From Sediminibacterium sp. (GTDB lineage Bacteria > Bacteroidota > Bacteroidia > Chitinophagales > Chitinophagaceae): a DNA stretch of 64,000 nt. The DNA is taken from NCBI GenBank assembly GCA_017537025.1, contig JAFWCB010000005.1:836104-900103 (forward strand), written 5' to 3'. Made by a program: the position numbers and the translations under genes. Position 1 is the stretch's first letter. Each line of letters opens with the position of its first letter. This document shows, in pieces, positions 38,259 through 46,914 of this stretch. The notes under the pieces are model-generated. The model did not search any database, was not told the origin of the DNA, and worked only from the letters and a program-made list of their open reading frames with translations.

Positions 38259-38567
38259 TTAGAGATCGTTGGCTACTATGAACTGTGGATTATCTGCAAA
38301 TTCTGCGAATTGTTTAGCACCCGCTTGAACAGCCTCTGATCCTAGATCTGCGAAGAATGCATTCATATCGGGTATTTCAATAATCTCTGCATATTGATAG
38401 GGAGAAGCAGTTTCCGTACCGAGTAGATTTCCCATTTTCAAAACCCGAAAATTTGAAACAGAATTTAATCCATTTACCGTGGGAATATCTTTTGCTTTTG
38501 CCCAAGCTTCATAATCGGCAATAGAGGCGCTGGGCTTTAGGTTGAAGAGAACAAGGATGGTTGGCAT
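38259..38567 (-). CDS. HapK-like small protein (REDY-like family)
   Basis: The 102-residue protein has ILVLFNLKPSASIADYEAWA, the pattern of the HapK/REDY-like family, a dimeric alpha+beta barrel named after a gene from the prodigiosin cluster of Hahella. Relatives without prodigiosin occur beside catabolic genes in many bacteria. The family link is by recalled sequence pattern, not by search. Function unknown; it lies 30 bp upstream of the SDR start in the same operon. Confidence 0.6.
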   Translation of the reverse strand: MPTILVLFNLKPSASIADYEAWAKAKDIPTVNGLNSVSNFRVLKMGNLLGTETASPYQYAEIIEIPDMNAFFADLGSEAVQAGAKQFAEFADNPQFIVANDL

Positions 38568-38626
38568 GTGGGGAGTTTATAAGGTTTATAGTGTTTGTAA
38601 GTTTATATTGTTATTAGTCAATTGGA

Positions 38627-38735
38627 AAGTCGGTAAGCCAGTCCATTAGAAAGTCCGAGAGTCCGGAGTACAGTAGTCAAAGAAATTTTGGTTTACGGAC
38701 TTGGCTCACTGACTCACCCACTTTCTTATCGACTT
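38627..38735. repeat. Long-spaced inverted repeat with AGTC words
   Basis: AAGTCGGTAAG (38627-38637) is matched inverted, with one mismatch, by CTTATCGACTT (38725-38735). AGTCCG/GTCCGG-type words lie between. The unit fills the 158-bp gap between the aldolase and HapK-like genes and just overlaps the aldolase stop codon. Confidence 0.6.
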
Positions 38736-39481
38736 ATAAAAACTTTCACCCCACTCATAAGCAATCCTTGCACACTGTTCAATAATAAACGAACGCCTTT
38801 ATCACTAAGCTCTTTAGCTTGTTCGGCTGTTGCTGCAACGGTACCAATAATTTTACCTTTAGATGTTACAAAGCTTATCACTTTATCTATGGCTTCTTTT
38901 ACTTCGGCATGCGCAGGGCCATCAATGAAACCCATGCTGAGTGCTAAATCGCGCGGACCAATAATAAAACCATCTACACCTTCCACGGCACACATAGCTT
39001 CCAGGTTATGTATAGCTGTGGTAGTTTCAATCATTGGAAATACCAATGTTTGTTCATTAGCGAATTCAATATATTGCTGTTGGCTCATTTTCCCTGACAT
39101 ATAATCTGATGCGCGTACCGGACCTAATCCTCTTTCCCCTTTCGGAAAATATTTCACAGCTTTTACTAAACGCGCACAATCTGCAGCTGTATTGGTTCCC
39201 GGCATCATCACACCCATAATACCGGCATCGAAATATTGTAGAATCATTTTTTCATCTAAGCTATTGATACGCGCCATAGGAGTGATGCCTACCGATTCAC
39301 AAGCGCGAATCATATGGGTTACTTCAGAAAGGGTGAGAGGACCATGTTCTGCATCCATGATATAGAAATCCATTCCTGCTAAACCGATGTATTCACAAAC
39401 TATGGGATCTGTATTGGGTGTTATTACACCATAACAAGTTTTATTAGCAAGCAATCGGTTACGTAAGTTATTTTCTTTCAT
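38726..39481 (-). CDS. HpcH/HpaI-family aldolase
   Basis: The start is ATG 39481 (MKENNLRNRLLANKTCYGV); the longer frame overlaps the upstream LeuD-like gene. The 251-residue enzyme has FYIMDAEHGPLTLSEV, the catalytic Arg-containing ARINSLDE, MIETTTAIHNLEAM (metal Glu) and FIIGPRDLALSMG (metal Asp). Family members make a retro-aldol cut of 4-hydroxy-2-oxo or related 3-hydroxy acids, giving pyruvate-type products. It follows the first LeuC/LeuD-like pair, as expected for a hydration-then-cleavage module. Confidence 0.88.
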   Translation of the reverse strand: MKENNLRNRLLANKTCYGVITPNTDPIVCEYIGLAGMDFYIMDAEHGPLTLSEVTHMIRACESVGITPMARINSLDEKMILQYFDAGIMGVMMPGTNTAADCARLVKAVKYFPKGERGLGPVRASDYMSGKMSQQQYIEFANEQTLVFPMIETTTAIHNLEAMCAVEGVDGFIIGPRDLALSMGFIDGPAHAEVKEAIDKVISFVTSKGKIIGTVAATAEQAKELSDKGVRLLLNSVQGLLMSGVKVFISR

Positions 39482-39485
39482 AGTA

Positions 39486-40022
39486 TTAATGGAGGTTTGC
39501 AATAGAGCCATCGGCAATTTTAGCCCGAATAAAATTCATGAGTCCGCCACTGGCGGCCACTTCTGCCACAAATGGAGCTACGGGTACACTAGAGAATATT
39601 TTACCGTTTGTAAGATTTTTTATTTCACCGGTTTCGTTGTTATAAGCTAATTCATCACCTGTTTCGCATTCAAGGTTAATGTCTTTACTGGTGATAAATG
39701 GCATGCCATAATTTATAGCATTGCGAAATTGTAAGCGAGCAAAACTGGTTGCAAAAACTGCTTTGATACCGGCGCCAATAAGTCCGGTAACACAATGCTC
39801 AATACTTTTTCCGCCTCCTGCGAAATTATGTCCTGCTACTATAAAAGTGTATCCCATATTCTTAAAGCCATTCTCTTTATTGAATGCTTCATCTACCCCT
39901 GCCATTACCCATTTGCTGTTTTCTTCAGGGTCGATAGGAGAGGTCCAGTATTTTTGGATGATCATATCAAAACTCATTACATAAGTTTTGGCTACCCATG
40001 CTTTTCCACGAATTATTGCCAT
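39486..40022 (-). CDS. LeuD-like aconitase-family small subunit, divergent
   Basis: The 178-residue protein has the swivel-domain fold pattern (IVAGHNFAGGGKSIEHCVTGL, SFARLQFRNAINYGMPFI). The usual substrate-loop motif N-F-G-C-G-S-S-R-E is replaced by N66-F-A-G-G-G-K-S-I-E: the Cys is Gly and the substrate Arg is Ile. The N-terminal NIDTD motif is also absent. It pairs with the LeuC-like gene 9 bp upstream. It should therefore act on a substrate unlike isopropylmalate or citrate, perhaps without the usual free carboxylate contact. Confidence 0.82.
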   Translation of the reverse strand: MAIIRGKAWVAKTYVMSFDMIIQKYWTSPIDPEENSKWVMAGVDEAFNKENGFKNMGYTFIVAGHNFAGGGKSIEHCVTGLIGAGIKAVFATSFARLQFRNAINYGMPFITSKDINLECETGDELAYNNETGEIKNLTNGKIFSSVPVAPFVAEVAASGGLMNFIRAKIADGSIANLH

Positions 40023-40031
40023 AAAAAATAT

Positions 40032-41300
40032 TTACCAGTTTTCGGAACGAGGATCTGTAATTTCTCCTTTAATAGCACTTGCCGCTACTACAGCAGGAGA
40101 GGTTAAATAAATTTGTGCGTTCTTACTACCCATGCGACCCTTCATATTTCTATTGCCTGCGCTTAACACGATATCGCCATCACCGGCTACACCGGTATGG
40201 ATGCCCGCACAGGGCCCACAGCTAGATGTTTCTACCGCGGCACCAGCTTTTACCAAGGTTTCAAAATATCCTTTTTGAATACATTCTAAATACACTTGCT
40301 GACTGGCAGGTATGCAAATCATATTCACATCCCGATGAATTTTTTTACCCTCTAAAATTTTTGCCATGATGGCGAAGTCTTCAGTTCTACCATTGGTACA
40401 AGTACCTACAAATGCTTTATTGAATTTGGTACCCACCAATTGTTCTACAGGAACGGTATCATCTAGTTTATCGGGTTTTGAAACGGTTGGACCTACATTT
40501 GATACATCTACTTCATATACGGCATCATATTTTGCATCCGCATCGCTGTTAATCATCTCCCAGTTTCCTTTCTGAACAGGGTTTAAGTATGTGGCTGTTT
40601 TGGCATCCGGCGCGATGATTCCGTTTTTGGCACCCAAGTCAACAGTCATATTGCATAAAGTCATTCTTCCGGCTATATCCAAAGCTTCAATGGCCGGGCC
40701 GCAGTATTCTAATGCTTTGTAAATAAGATGTCCGTTCCAATGCATCATACCCATGATATGTAAACTAAGATCTTTGGCCATTACCCAGGGTTGCCAGGTT
40801 CCGGTGATGTGAAACTTTACCGATTCGGGAACCCGGAACCAGCATTTACCTGTTGCCATAGCAATAGCGGCGTCTGTAACGCCGATTGCGTTCCCAACAG
40901 CACCAACAGCACCATAGGTATTCGCATGTGAGTCAGTTCCGATAGATATTTTACCCGGTAGCACATGCCCTTGCTCAACCATGAGTTGATGAGCAATACC
41001 TTGCCGGCCGAGGTCGTAGAAATAAGGCAGGTCGTAGCTTTTAACGATTTCCCGCCATTCGTTGAGCATGGTAGCATATTCGGGGGTGGGCGGAGGAACA
41101 AGATGGTCGCTCACGCAAATCACTCGCTCTTTATCAAATAATTTTTTAGATCCCAGGCTTTCAAATGCTTTAAAACACTGTTTGCCTAAATAATCCATCG
41201 TCATTACTGAATGTACATCTACCCAAACTAATTGTCCGGGTACAACGGAATCACGCCCGCTATTGAAAGCCATGATTTTTTCCGTAATCGTCATCGCCAT
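40032..41300 (-). CDS. LeuC-like aconitase-family large subunit (first set)
   Basis: The 422-residue protein retains the aconitase motifs: GTDSHANTYGAVGAV, FVGTCTNGRTEDF with the first cluster Cys, and TSSCGPCAGIHTG with the C-x2-C ligands of the 4Fe-4S cluster. It is expected to dehydrate or hydrate a hydroxy-diacid. It is smaller than LeuC of E. coli and belongs to the homoaconitase/dimethylmalate-dehydratase type branch. It forms a heterodimer with the divergent LeuD-like protein downstream. Confidence 0.9.
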   Translation of the reverse strand: MAMTITEKIMAFNSGRDSVVPGQLVWVDVHSVMTMDYLGKQCFKAFESLGSKKLFDKERVICVSDHLVPPPTPEYATMLNEWREIVKSYDLPYFYDLGRQGIAHQLMVEQGHVLPGKISIGTDSHANTYGAVGAVGNAIGVTDAAIAMATGKCWFRVPESVKFHITGTWQPWVMAKDLSLHIMGMMHWNGHLIYKALEYCGPAIEALDIAGRMTLCNMTVDLGAKNGIIAPDAKTATYLNPVQKGNWEMINSDADAKYDAVYEVDVSNVGPTVSKPDKLDDTVPVEQLVGTKFNKAFVGTCTNGRTEDFAIMAKILEGKKIHRDVNMICIPASQQVYLECIQKGYFETLVKAGAAVETSSCGPCAGIHTGVAGDGDIVLSAGNRNMKGRMGSKNAQIYLTSPAVVAASAIKGEITDPRSENW

Positions 41301-41328
41301 ATGATATGATTAAAAGAGTGATTGCTAA

Positions 41329-41835
41329 TTAGTGATCTGAACGCGATTTGCCGATAAATCTTCTGGCAGCCAGGTTTTCCCAAAAACCGGGATCAATTTG
41401 ATCTTGGGTAGCTGTTTGTCTTTCTTCGATCATGGTAAGACCTTCGAAAGTATCTTCAAAGCTCCATTTCCAAGTGCGGATTCGGTGTTTACCATCTCCG
41501 ATCAAATCTATCATTTCATACAAATGAGAACCCGGGCGGTTTCTGTAGCTCCATGTTAAACATACGCTATCGTGGGTTTCCCAAGCTTTACCGAGAATGC
41601 GGGGGTTATCGAAAATAAGAATGCCATCAGCATTAAATTCACAAACACCAAAATCGTGTAGTTCATAATGTCCATCAGGCCAAGTATATTCATTCACTTG
41701 GTGGTATTTGTTACCATCATATAATTTAATGGTGAGTTTGCTTTTCCACTGATCATACTTTACGCCATTGGCATCAATACGTGTATAAGTGCCCTCCCAG
41801 ATGCCTGTATGATTTGGGAATAGTTTTAGGTTCAT
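41329..41835 (-). CDS. DUF3598-like (lipocalin-type) protein
   Basis: The 168-residue protein lacks a signal peptide. It reads as a run of beta-strands, starting HTGIWEGTYTRIDANGV, with IFDNPRILGKAWETHDSVCL and SHLYEMIDLIG. This resembles DUF3598, whose fold is lipocalin-like and ligand-binding. It is the first gene of the operon for the first LeuC/LeuD set; operator site B lies 22 bp upstream. The assignment is from pattern only. Confidence 0.5.
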   Translation of the reverse strand: MNLKLFPNHTGIWEGTYTRIDANGVKYDQWKSKLTIKLYDGNKYHQVNEYTWPDGHYELHDFGVCEFNADGILIFDNPRILGKAWETHDSVCLTWSYRNRPGSHLYEMIDLIGDGKHRIRTWKWSFEDTFEGLTMIEERQTATQDQIDPGFWENLAARRFIGKSRSDH

Positions 41836-41857
41836 AAACAGTGAGGTTAAAATGAAA

Positions 41858-41878
41858 ATAGTTAACTAAGTTAATCAA
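41858..41878. promoter_or_regulatory. Operator site B upstream of the DUF3598-like operon
   Basis: ATAGTTAA-CTAAG-TTAATCAA matches the shared palindrome with mismatches at three half-site positions. It is 22 bp before the DUF3598-like start. Confidence 0.6.
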
Positions 41879-41941
41879 TTTGATATAAAATAAAATTATT
41901 TTAAATTAGGATTTTAGAATAAAAAAGTAGTATTTTTAAAA

Positions 41942-41962
41942 TTGATTAACATCGTTAACTGT
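41942..41962. promoter_or_regulatory. Operator site C upstream of the TonB receptor
   Basis: TTGATTAA-CATCG-TTAACTGT matches the shared palindrome apart from mismatches at half-site ends. It is 22 bp before the receptor start, and about 63 bp from site B, so the divergent genes share a two-operator control region. Confidence 0.65.
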
Positions 41963-41984
41963 TTACGAAACTAAATTAATTGCT

Positions 41985-44849
41985 ATGAACAAATTGCTCA
42001 GGATCCTCTTTTTTTCCCTGACTTTATTCGTAACTAATAGCTTGCTTGCCCAAGTGAGTGTTACTGGTAAAGTATCTTCGCCCGATAAAAAAGGGTTAGA
42101 AGGGGTGTCTGTTACCGAAAAAGGCACCAAAAACGGAGTGGTAACAGATAAAGACGGAAAATTTATCATCAAAGTAAAATCTAACACGGCTACTTTGCTC
42201 GTGAGCGCGGTAAATTATCGGGATCAGCAGATTGCATTAGGCGGTCGTATTACGGTAGATGTGGCTTTACAGGAAGAAACAAGTACGCTTAATGAGGTGA
42301 GTGTAACGGCTGGTAGGCAACCGGTAAGAAAGCTTGAGACAACCCAAGCGGTAGATATTATCAACAACAAAGTATTAAAGTCTATCAAGCCGGAAAGTTT
42401 TGCAGAAGCTGTAACTCTTACTCCGGGTGTGTTTGCTAATAATTCTCAAGGTAGAAGAGGTGGTGTAGTAATTAGAGGCTTCCCTGATGGCAACCCATTA
42501 GGTGGATTGGTGTATACCAGTATTTTAATTGATGGATTGCCTGCCTTTGGTAGTGCCGGTCGTTTACCTGATGCGGGATTTGGATTTGATGATAATGTTG
42601 AAAAAGTAGAAGTAGTAAGAGGTAGTACGGCTACTGTTTATGGTAGATCTGCTGCTGCCGGGGTAATCAATATGATCAGTAAAACAGGTGGAGAAGAAAC
42701 CCGTGGCTCTGTAAAGTTTTCTCGATATGATAATATTCATACCGACAATAGTTATCTTAATTATAGATTGGATTGGAACGTGAATGGCTCGGTAACAGAA
42801 GATAAACTGGTGCGCTATAATATCGGTGGTTGGTTTCTGGATGATAGAGGGTATCGCAAAACCGGGTATAATGATAACGGGTATCAGTTACGTGGTAATT
42901 TTGATTTTATCAATAAAGATGGAAAGGGTAAAATCCGATTAGGGTTTTTATTTGCAAAATATTCTTTCCAAAACTTAACAGATGTGCCGCTAGACCCAAC
43001 CAATATGAAACTCCCCTATGGCTGGAGAAACACAAGCACTTTTATTTTCCCGGCGTTTACCAATATTACTTATTCTGTTTTTGGAACCGGTCAAAGCACA
43101 GTATTACCTCGTCCGAGTGGATTACCTGTTACGGATGCCAATGGTGGTCAAATTTCAAGAAATATCAATCAACAGTTATCTAAAGGGAATTTCAGTAGAA
43201 ATATTCAACTAAATTTTCAAGTAGAACGAGACTTGGGAAGCGGGTGGACTTTTGAAAATAAATTTAGATATCAGTCTTTGGGAAGCGGTACAAAATATCC
43301 ATTCTCCATTCCTTCTTTCTATAACTCAAATGGAGCCTATTCTCCGGCTGTACTACCTACACCACTTGCTCCGGGTACTGCTTACACTTCTGCCGGAGGC
43401 GCGTTTAGATTAATGTTAGATGGGGATGCTTATGATAATGATGTTATGAATGAGGCGAGGGTTAAGAAAAACTGGACTTCCGGAAATGTAAAACAAACAT
43501 TCCAAGTCGGATATTATTTCTCCAGTACTAATCTTCGTCCCACAACCTATAGTTACTCTCATTTTGTAAATCCGATCAACGCAAGTGATATTCAATTGAT
43601 TAGTGGTGTGATTCCCGGTAGATTAGCCCTATCACCTGTAACTTCAATTCCATTAAATATTACCATTGCTAGCGCAGCAGCTAATCCGCAACGTGGTTCA
43701 ATTACCAGAAGAGGAATTTACACAGAGCAAGTAAATGCTATTTTTGGTGGCTACGAAGCTAAGTTTAATGATAAGCTTACTATTAATGTAGGTGCCCGGT
43801 ATGATGCATTATGGATGAATCTTGCAGAAACCAAAGCGCCTTTTGATAGTGCTATCAAGCGTATATTGAATTTTGGTGATTACTCTGCATCCCTTGGTTT
43901 CAACTACTTGTTTGATAGATCAACATCTATTTACGCCAATGTGAACCGAGCTTATAGAATGCCTGATTATTCTGCTTTTACCTCTCTTGAATATGTAAAT
44001 GCAACAGCAACAAATGCAAATGCCAGTACGCTATCAAGATTGCCCAATGGATTATCCGGTAATGAAATTATCATTTCATCTGAAGTTGGTTTTAGAAAGC
44101 AAGCCGGCGATGTAGGGTTTGATGTAGCCGTATACTACAATACCATTAAAAACAGATTAGCCTCTATTTTTGAAAATGGATTGTTGGTATCTAAACCTTT
44201 CGGGTCGAACCGAATCATGGGAGCAGAACTATCGATTTCATATAACCCAACGCAAGTATTAAAAGGATTGAGTCTTCGTTCAAGCATTACGATTCAAAAA
44301 GCAACATTTACCGATTTCAAAATTTCGAATGCTGTTTCAGGAGGTATCATTGGCAAACAATCAAACTTACCTGATGTAGATATTGCGGGTAATTTATTCG
44401 GGCTTAGTGTAATCAATGAAGGTAATAATCAAACATCTATTAATGTAGTGGGTAATAAATTACCGGGTGTTCCCGATTATATATGGAACACAACATTGCT
44501 CTATACCCATAAATGGTTTGGACTTGATTTCTCTTCTAACCTAAATGGCGGTAAACGGTATGCCGATGCCACTAATCTTATTGATTTAGGCGAGTTAGCG
44601 GTAATTAATACAGGGGGTTATTTCCGTTGGGCTATGAAAGGAAGAAATGAACTTCGTATAGGCTTGCAGTGTAAAAACCTCGGTAATCGTCAAGGTGTAC
44701 AGAATATTGCAGGTTTAGCAGAAAATTCAACGGCTATGGGACAATTACAAACAACACCAAATTTTAGCAATGGAGGTGTTCCTATTTGGGCGCAAGGATA
44801 TCTTCAATTGCCTAGAAGATGGATTGCATATATTTCTTTTGATTTTTAG
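41985..44849 (+). CDS. TonB-dependent outer-membrane receptor (no SusD partner)
   Basis: The 954-residue protein has a signal peptide (NSLLA-QV) and a carboxypeptidase-like N-domain (GKVSSPDKKGLEGVSVTEKG). A plug domain (VVIRGFPDGNP, VEVVRGSTATVYGRSAAAGVINM, about 170-250) and a barrel ending in WIAYISFDF follow. It is a classical ligand-gated type (siderophore, cobalamin, heme or polyphenol-like cargo) because no SusD gene is adjacent. It lies inside the catabolic island with an operator upstream, so it probably imports the pathway substrate. A strong terminator follows at 44872-44905. Confidence 0.93.
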   Translation: MNKLLRILFFSLTLFVTNSLLAQVSVTGKVSSPDKKGLEGVSVTEKGTKNGVVTDKDGKFIIKVKSNTATLLVSAVNYRDQQIALGGRITVDVALQEETSTLNEVSVTAGRQPVRKLETTQAVDIINNKVLKSIKPESFAEAVTLTPGVFANNSQGRRGGVVIRGFPDGNPLGGLVYTSILIDGLPAFGSAGRLPDAGFGFDDNVEKVEVVRGSTATVYGRSAAAGVINMISKTGGEETRGSVKFSRYDNIHTDNSYLNYRLDWNVNGSVTEDKLVRYNIGGWFLDDRGYRKTGYNDNGYQLRGNFDFINKDGKGKIRLGFLFAKYSFQNLTDVPLDPTNMKLPYGWRNTSTFIFPAFTNITYSVFGTGQSTVLPRPSGLPVTDANGGQISRNINQQLSKGNFSRNIQLNFQVERDLGSGWTFENKFRYQSLGSGTKYPFSIPSFYNSNGAYSPAVLPTPLAPGTAYTSAGGAFRLMLDGDAYDNDVMNEARVKKNWTSGNVKQTFQVGYYFSSTNLRPTTYSYSHFVNPINASDIQLISGVIPGRLALSPVTSIPLNITIASAAANPQRGSITRRGIYTEQVNAIFGGYEAKFNDKLTINVGARYDALWMNLAETKAPFDSAIKRILNFGDYSASLGFNYLFDRSTSIYANVNRAYRMPDYSAFTSLEYVNATATNANASTLSRLPNGLSGNEIIISSEVGFRKQAGDVGFDVAVYYNTIKNRLASIFENGLLVSKPFGSNRIMGAELSISYNPTQVLKGLSLRSSITIQKATFTDFKISNAVSGGIIGKQSNLPDVDIAGNLFGLSVINEGNNQTSINVVGNKLPGVPDYIWNTTLLYTHKWFGLDFSSNLNGGKRYADATNLIDLGELAVINTGGYFRWAMKGRNELRIGLQCKNLGNRQGVQNIAGLAENSTAMGQLQTTPNFSNGGVPIWAQGYLQLPRRWIAYISFDF

Positions 44850-44871
44850 TTTTGATAAGCGTTTCATTGTT

Positions 44872-44905
44872 AAGCGGCCCCGCTTTGGCGGGGCCGCTTT
44901 TTTTT
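44872..44905 (+). terminator. Strong intrinsic terminator after the TonB receptor
   Basis: A 12-bp perfect GC-rich stem (AAGCGGCCCCGC with GCGGGGCCGCTT, 44872-44883 and 44888-44899) with a TTTG loop is followed by a run of T. It ends the receptor transcript before the convergent DUF1838 gene. Confidence 0.92.
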
Positions 44906-44924
44906 CTAAACTGTTAGGTAAGTA

Positions 44925-45791
44925 TTAATTTTTCTTCTTACGCTCTTCCATAATCTTCTTATAATATTTCCAGCTTGTCATATTGGGTGAAACATAGGTT
45001 TCAGGAGCGTGCTGGTACTCAGGAAAATTCGCCAACACAAAATCCTGTATGGTTTTAGGCAAATCTTTCCATCCGTTTTTTAGCTTATAACCCCTACTTT
45101 GATATAATAGGTTTCCGGGGCGAGCTGCCATCTTCATCCAAGGTAAAAAATCGCTGAAGCGTGTCCATGAAATATCAACAGTGGCATTATCTGTTTTAGG
45201 ATTTTGTAAATCGGCTTCGCTCATAAAAAAATTAAATAACTCTGCACCTTGATAAACATCGCTCCTTGTATTCTCCGGCCATTCGGCTTTTTTTAATGGC
45301 GATGGATAAGAAAGAGGTACATCGTTATAAAGGTTGATACGATCATTGCCTAGTCGCTCGAAAGGCACTTTAAATGTGCCATATTTAAAAGTTTGATTAA
45401 CAGGATCATTCCACACATGTACTACCTCTACTTCCTCGCCTGTCCAGGGATTCTTCCAGGTTTTTAATATTTCATTTGTTTTGGGGTCTTGATATACCAG
45501 CATTTCTCTGGTTATAAGTTTCCAGCCACTATCACCGACTAATTTTTCTACGCGGGCAATATTATACATTTCAAAATTAAAAACATGTTTCCAAGGCTTA
45601 TCCGGATCATAGGCATAGATGGCTCCTTTTGCATAAAACACAACTTCATCTTTAGGATTGAGAGAGGCACGCATTTTAACATAGGCGTCCATATTGCCTT
45701 TTGCATCTGTTAGATCGAAGAGGGGCTTCTTTTGGGCTGATACTGTAAGAAGTGTTGTCAGTAAGAAAATTCCGAAAAATATCTTTTTCAT
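44925..45791 (-). CDS. DUF1838-family exported protein
   Basis: The 288-residue protein has a signal peptide (LTVSA-QK). The mature part starts LFDLTDAKGNMDAYVKMRAS and has MLVYQDPKTNEILKTWKNPWTGEEV, typical of DUF1838. The family's function is unknown, but it is widespread near degradation genes for complex organics. It ends the operon MDR oxidoreductase - exported VOC - DUF1838 that starts at site D. Confidence 0.75.
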   Translation of the reverse strand: MKKIFFGIFLLTTLLTVSAQKKPLFDLTDAKGNMDAYVKMRASLNPKDEVVFYAKGAIYAYDPDKPWKHVFNFEMYNIARVEKLVGDSGWKLITREMLVYQDPKTNEILKTWKNPWTGEEVEVVHVWNDPVNQTFKYGTFKVPFERLGNDRINLYNDVPLSYPSPLKKAEWPENTRSDVYQGAELFNFFMSEADLQNPKTDNATVDISWTRFSDFLPWMKMAARPGNLLYQSRGYKLKNGWKDLPKTIQDFVLANFPEYQHAPETYVSPNMTSWKYYKKIMEERKKKN

Positions 45792-45798
45792 ATTTATA

Positions 45799-46911
45799 TT
45801 ATTCTTTAGTAAAGATTGTTTCTAATTTAGTGATTGGTTTATTATTACTTGATTTTTTTTCAATGATTTGCCAGGTTGCGCCTTCCGGCCCTCGGAATAC
45901 AAAACTCATTTCTCCGAATTCATTCTTCTGTATTGGGGAAGGCTTTAAACCATGGCGTGTCACCAACATATGTACAAAGTTTATTGTAGGCGTATAAAAA
46001 CTATGCATCGTTATGCCCGGCTCGCCTAAACGTTGGTGCCCTGCGGCATTCGGTTTATTGCGATGATGAGCCATAAAGAATTTTAGTTTACCACAAATAT
46101 TATTCGGACTTACAAAGCCTTGATAAAAATGACTATATCCGTCAGCCATCAGAAAAGTAGCTTTGGGACCACGTAAATAATCCCCATCAATCTTAGGCGT
46201 ATTCTCGGCACGTAAACCGAGTGCTGTTTGCAGATACATCAATTGTTGCATGCTGTCTACCACAATCATAAAATCATGATGGGTAAATTCGCTGGTTTTT
46301 AAATTTGATTTTTCATTGATAGTGCCATATCCGGGAATAGTATACCCGTAACGCTGAAAAAAAACATGGTTAAATAATTCTCCATACACTGCATTTTCTC
46401 TTACACCAACCGGACGTTTAAAGAAATCTATTTCAGTTGATTTGTTGATTCGTAAAGGATCGTCAAAAACAGGAACAGTTGGTAACCATCGTTGTTGCTG
46501 ATTGCGTAAGCTTTTGTAAATGTCTTCTAAACGTATAATATCTTTTGTAAGCATAATGCTCATACGTTGCCCAACGGTTTCAGGTTCTGTATAACCAACA
46601 CCCGGACCTAAAGGTTCTTGCCATTGTATAATCCTTAATAATCCATGTGAGTCAATACCTCCATTTTGTAATCGATAACTGATTGCGTTACTAGGTACAT
46701 TATAAATTGCCAGCGATTGTGCTTTAGTAAGAGTGGCGCTATCAATTACGGTAAATCCGAATTCGTTAAAATAGCGAATCAAATAGGCTGCGTCGGAGGT
46801 TCCTACTACAACTTCATATACACCACTTATGCCTGTATTGGGAATAGAATCTTTTTGTGCTGAGGAAAAGAAAGCACTAAAAAAAAAGAGTATTGAAAAA
46901 AAAGCCTTCAT
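45799..46911 (-). CDS. Exported protein with VOC/glyoxalase-like modules
   Basis: The 370-residue protein has a signal peptide (FFSSA-QK, about residue 19). Segments such as GISGVYEVVVGTSDAAYLIRYFNEFGF and FTHHDFMIVVDSMQQLMYLQTALG resemble paired VOC modules. The protein ends MSFVFRGPEGATWQIIEKK, like a VOC terminal strand with a metal Glu replaced. Exported VOC proteins are uncommon. It is followed by DUF1838 7 bp downstream. A similar gene starts at 63243. The assignment rests on pattern only. Confidence 0.6.
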   Translation of the reverse strand: MKAFFSILFFFSAFFSSAQKDSIPNTGISGVYEVVVGTSDAAYLIRYFNEFGFTVIDSATLTKAQSLAIYNVPSNAISYRLQNGGIDSHGLLRIIQWQEPLGPGVGYTEPETVGQRMSIMLTKDIIRLEDIYKSLRNQQQRWLPTVPVFDDPLRINKSTEIDFFKRPVGVRENAVYGELFNHVFFQRYGYTIPGYGTINEKSNLKTSEFTHHDFMIVVDSMQQLMYLQTALGLRAENTPKIDGDYLRGPKATFLMADGYSHFYQGFVSPNNICGKLKFFMAHHRNKPNAAGHQRLGEPGITMHSFYTPTINFVHMLVTRHGLKPSPIQKNEFGEMSFVFRGPEGATWQIIEKKSSNNKPITKLETIFTKE

Positions 46912-46914
46912 ATC

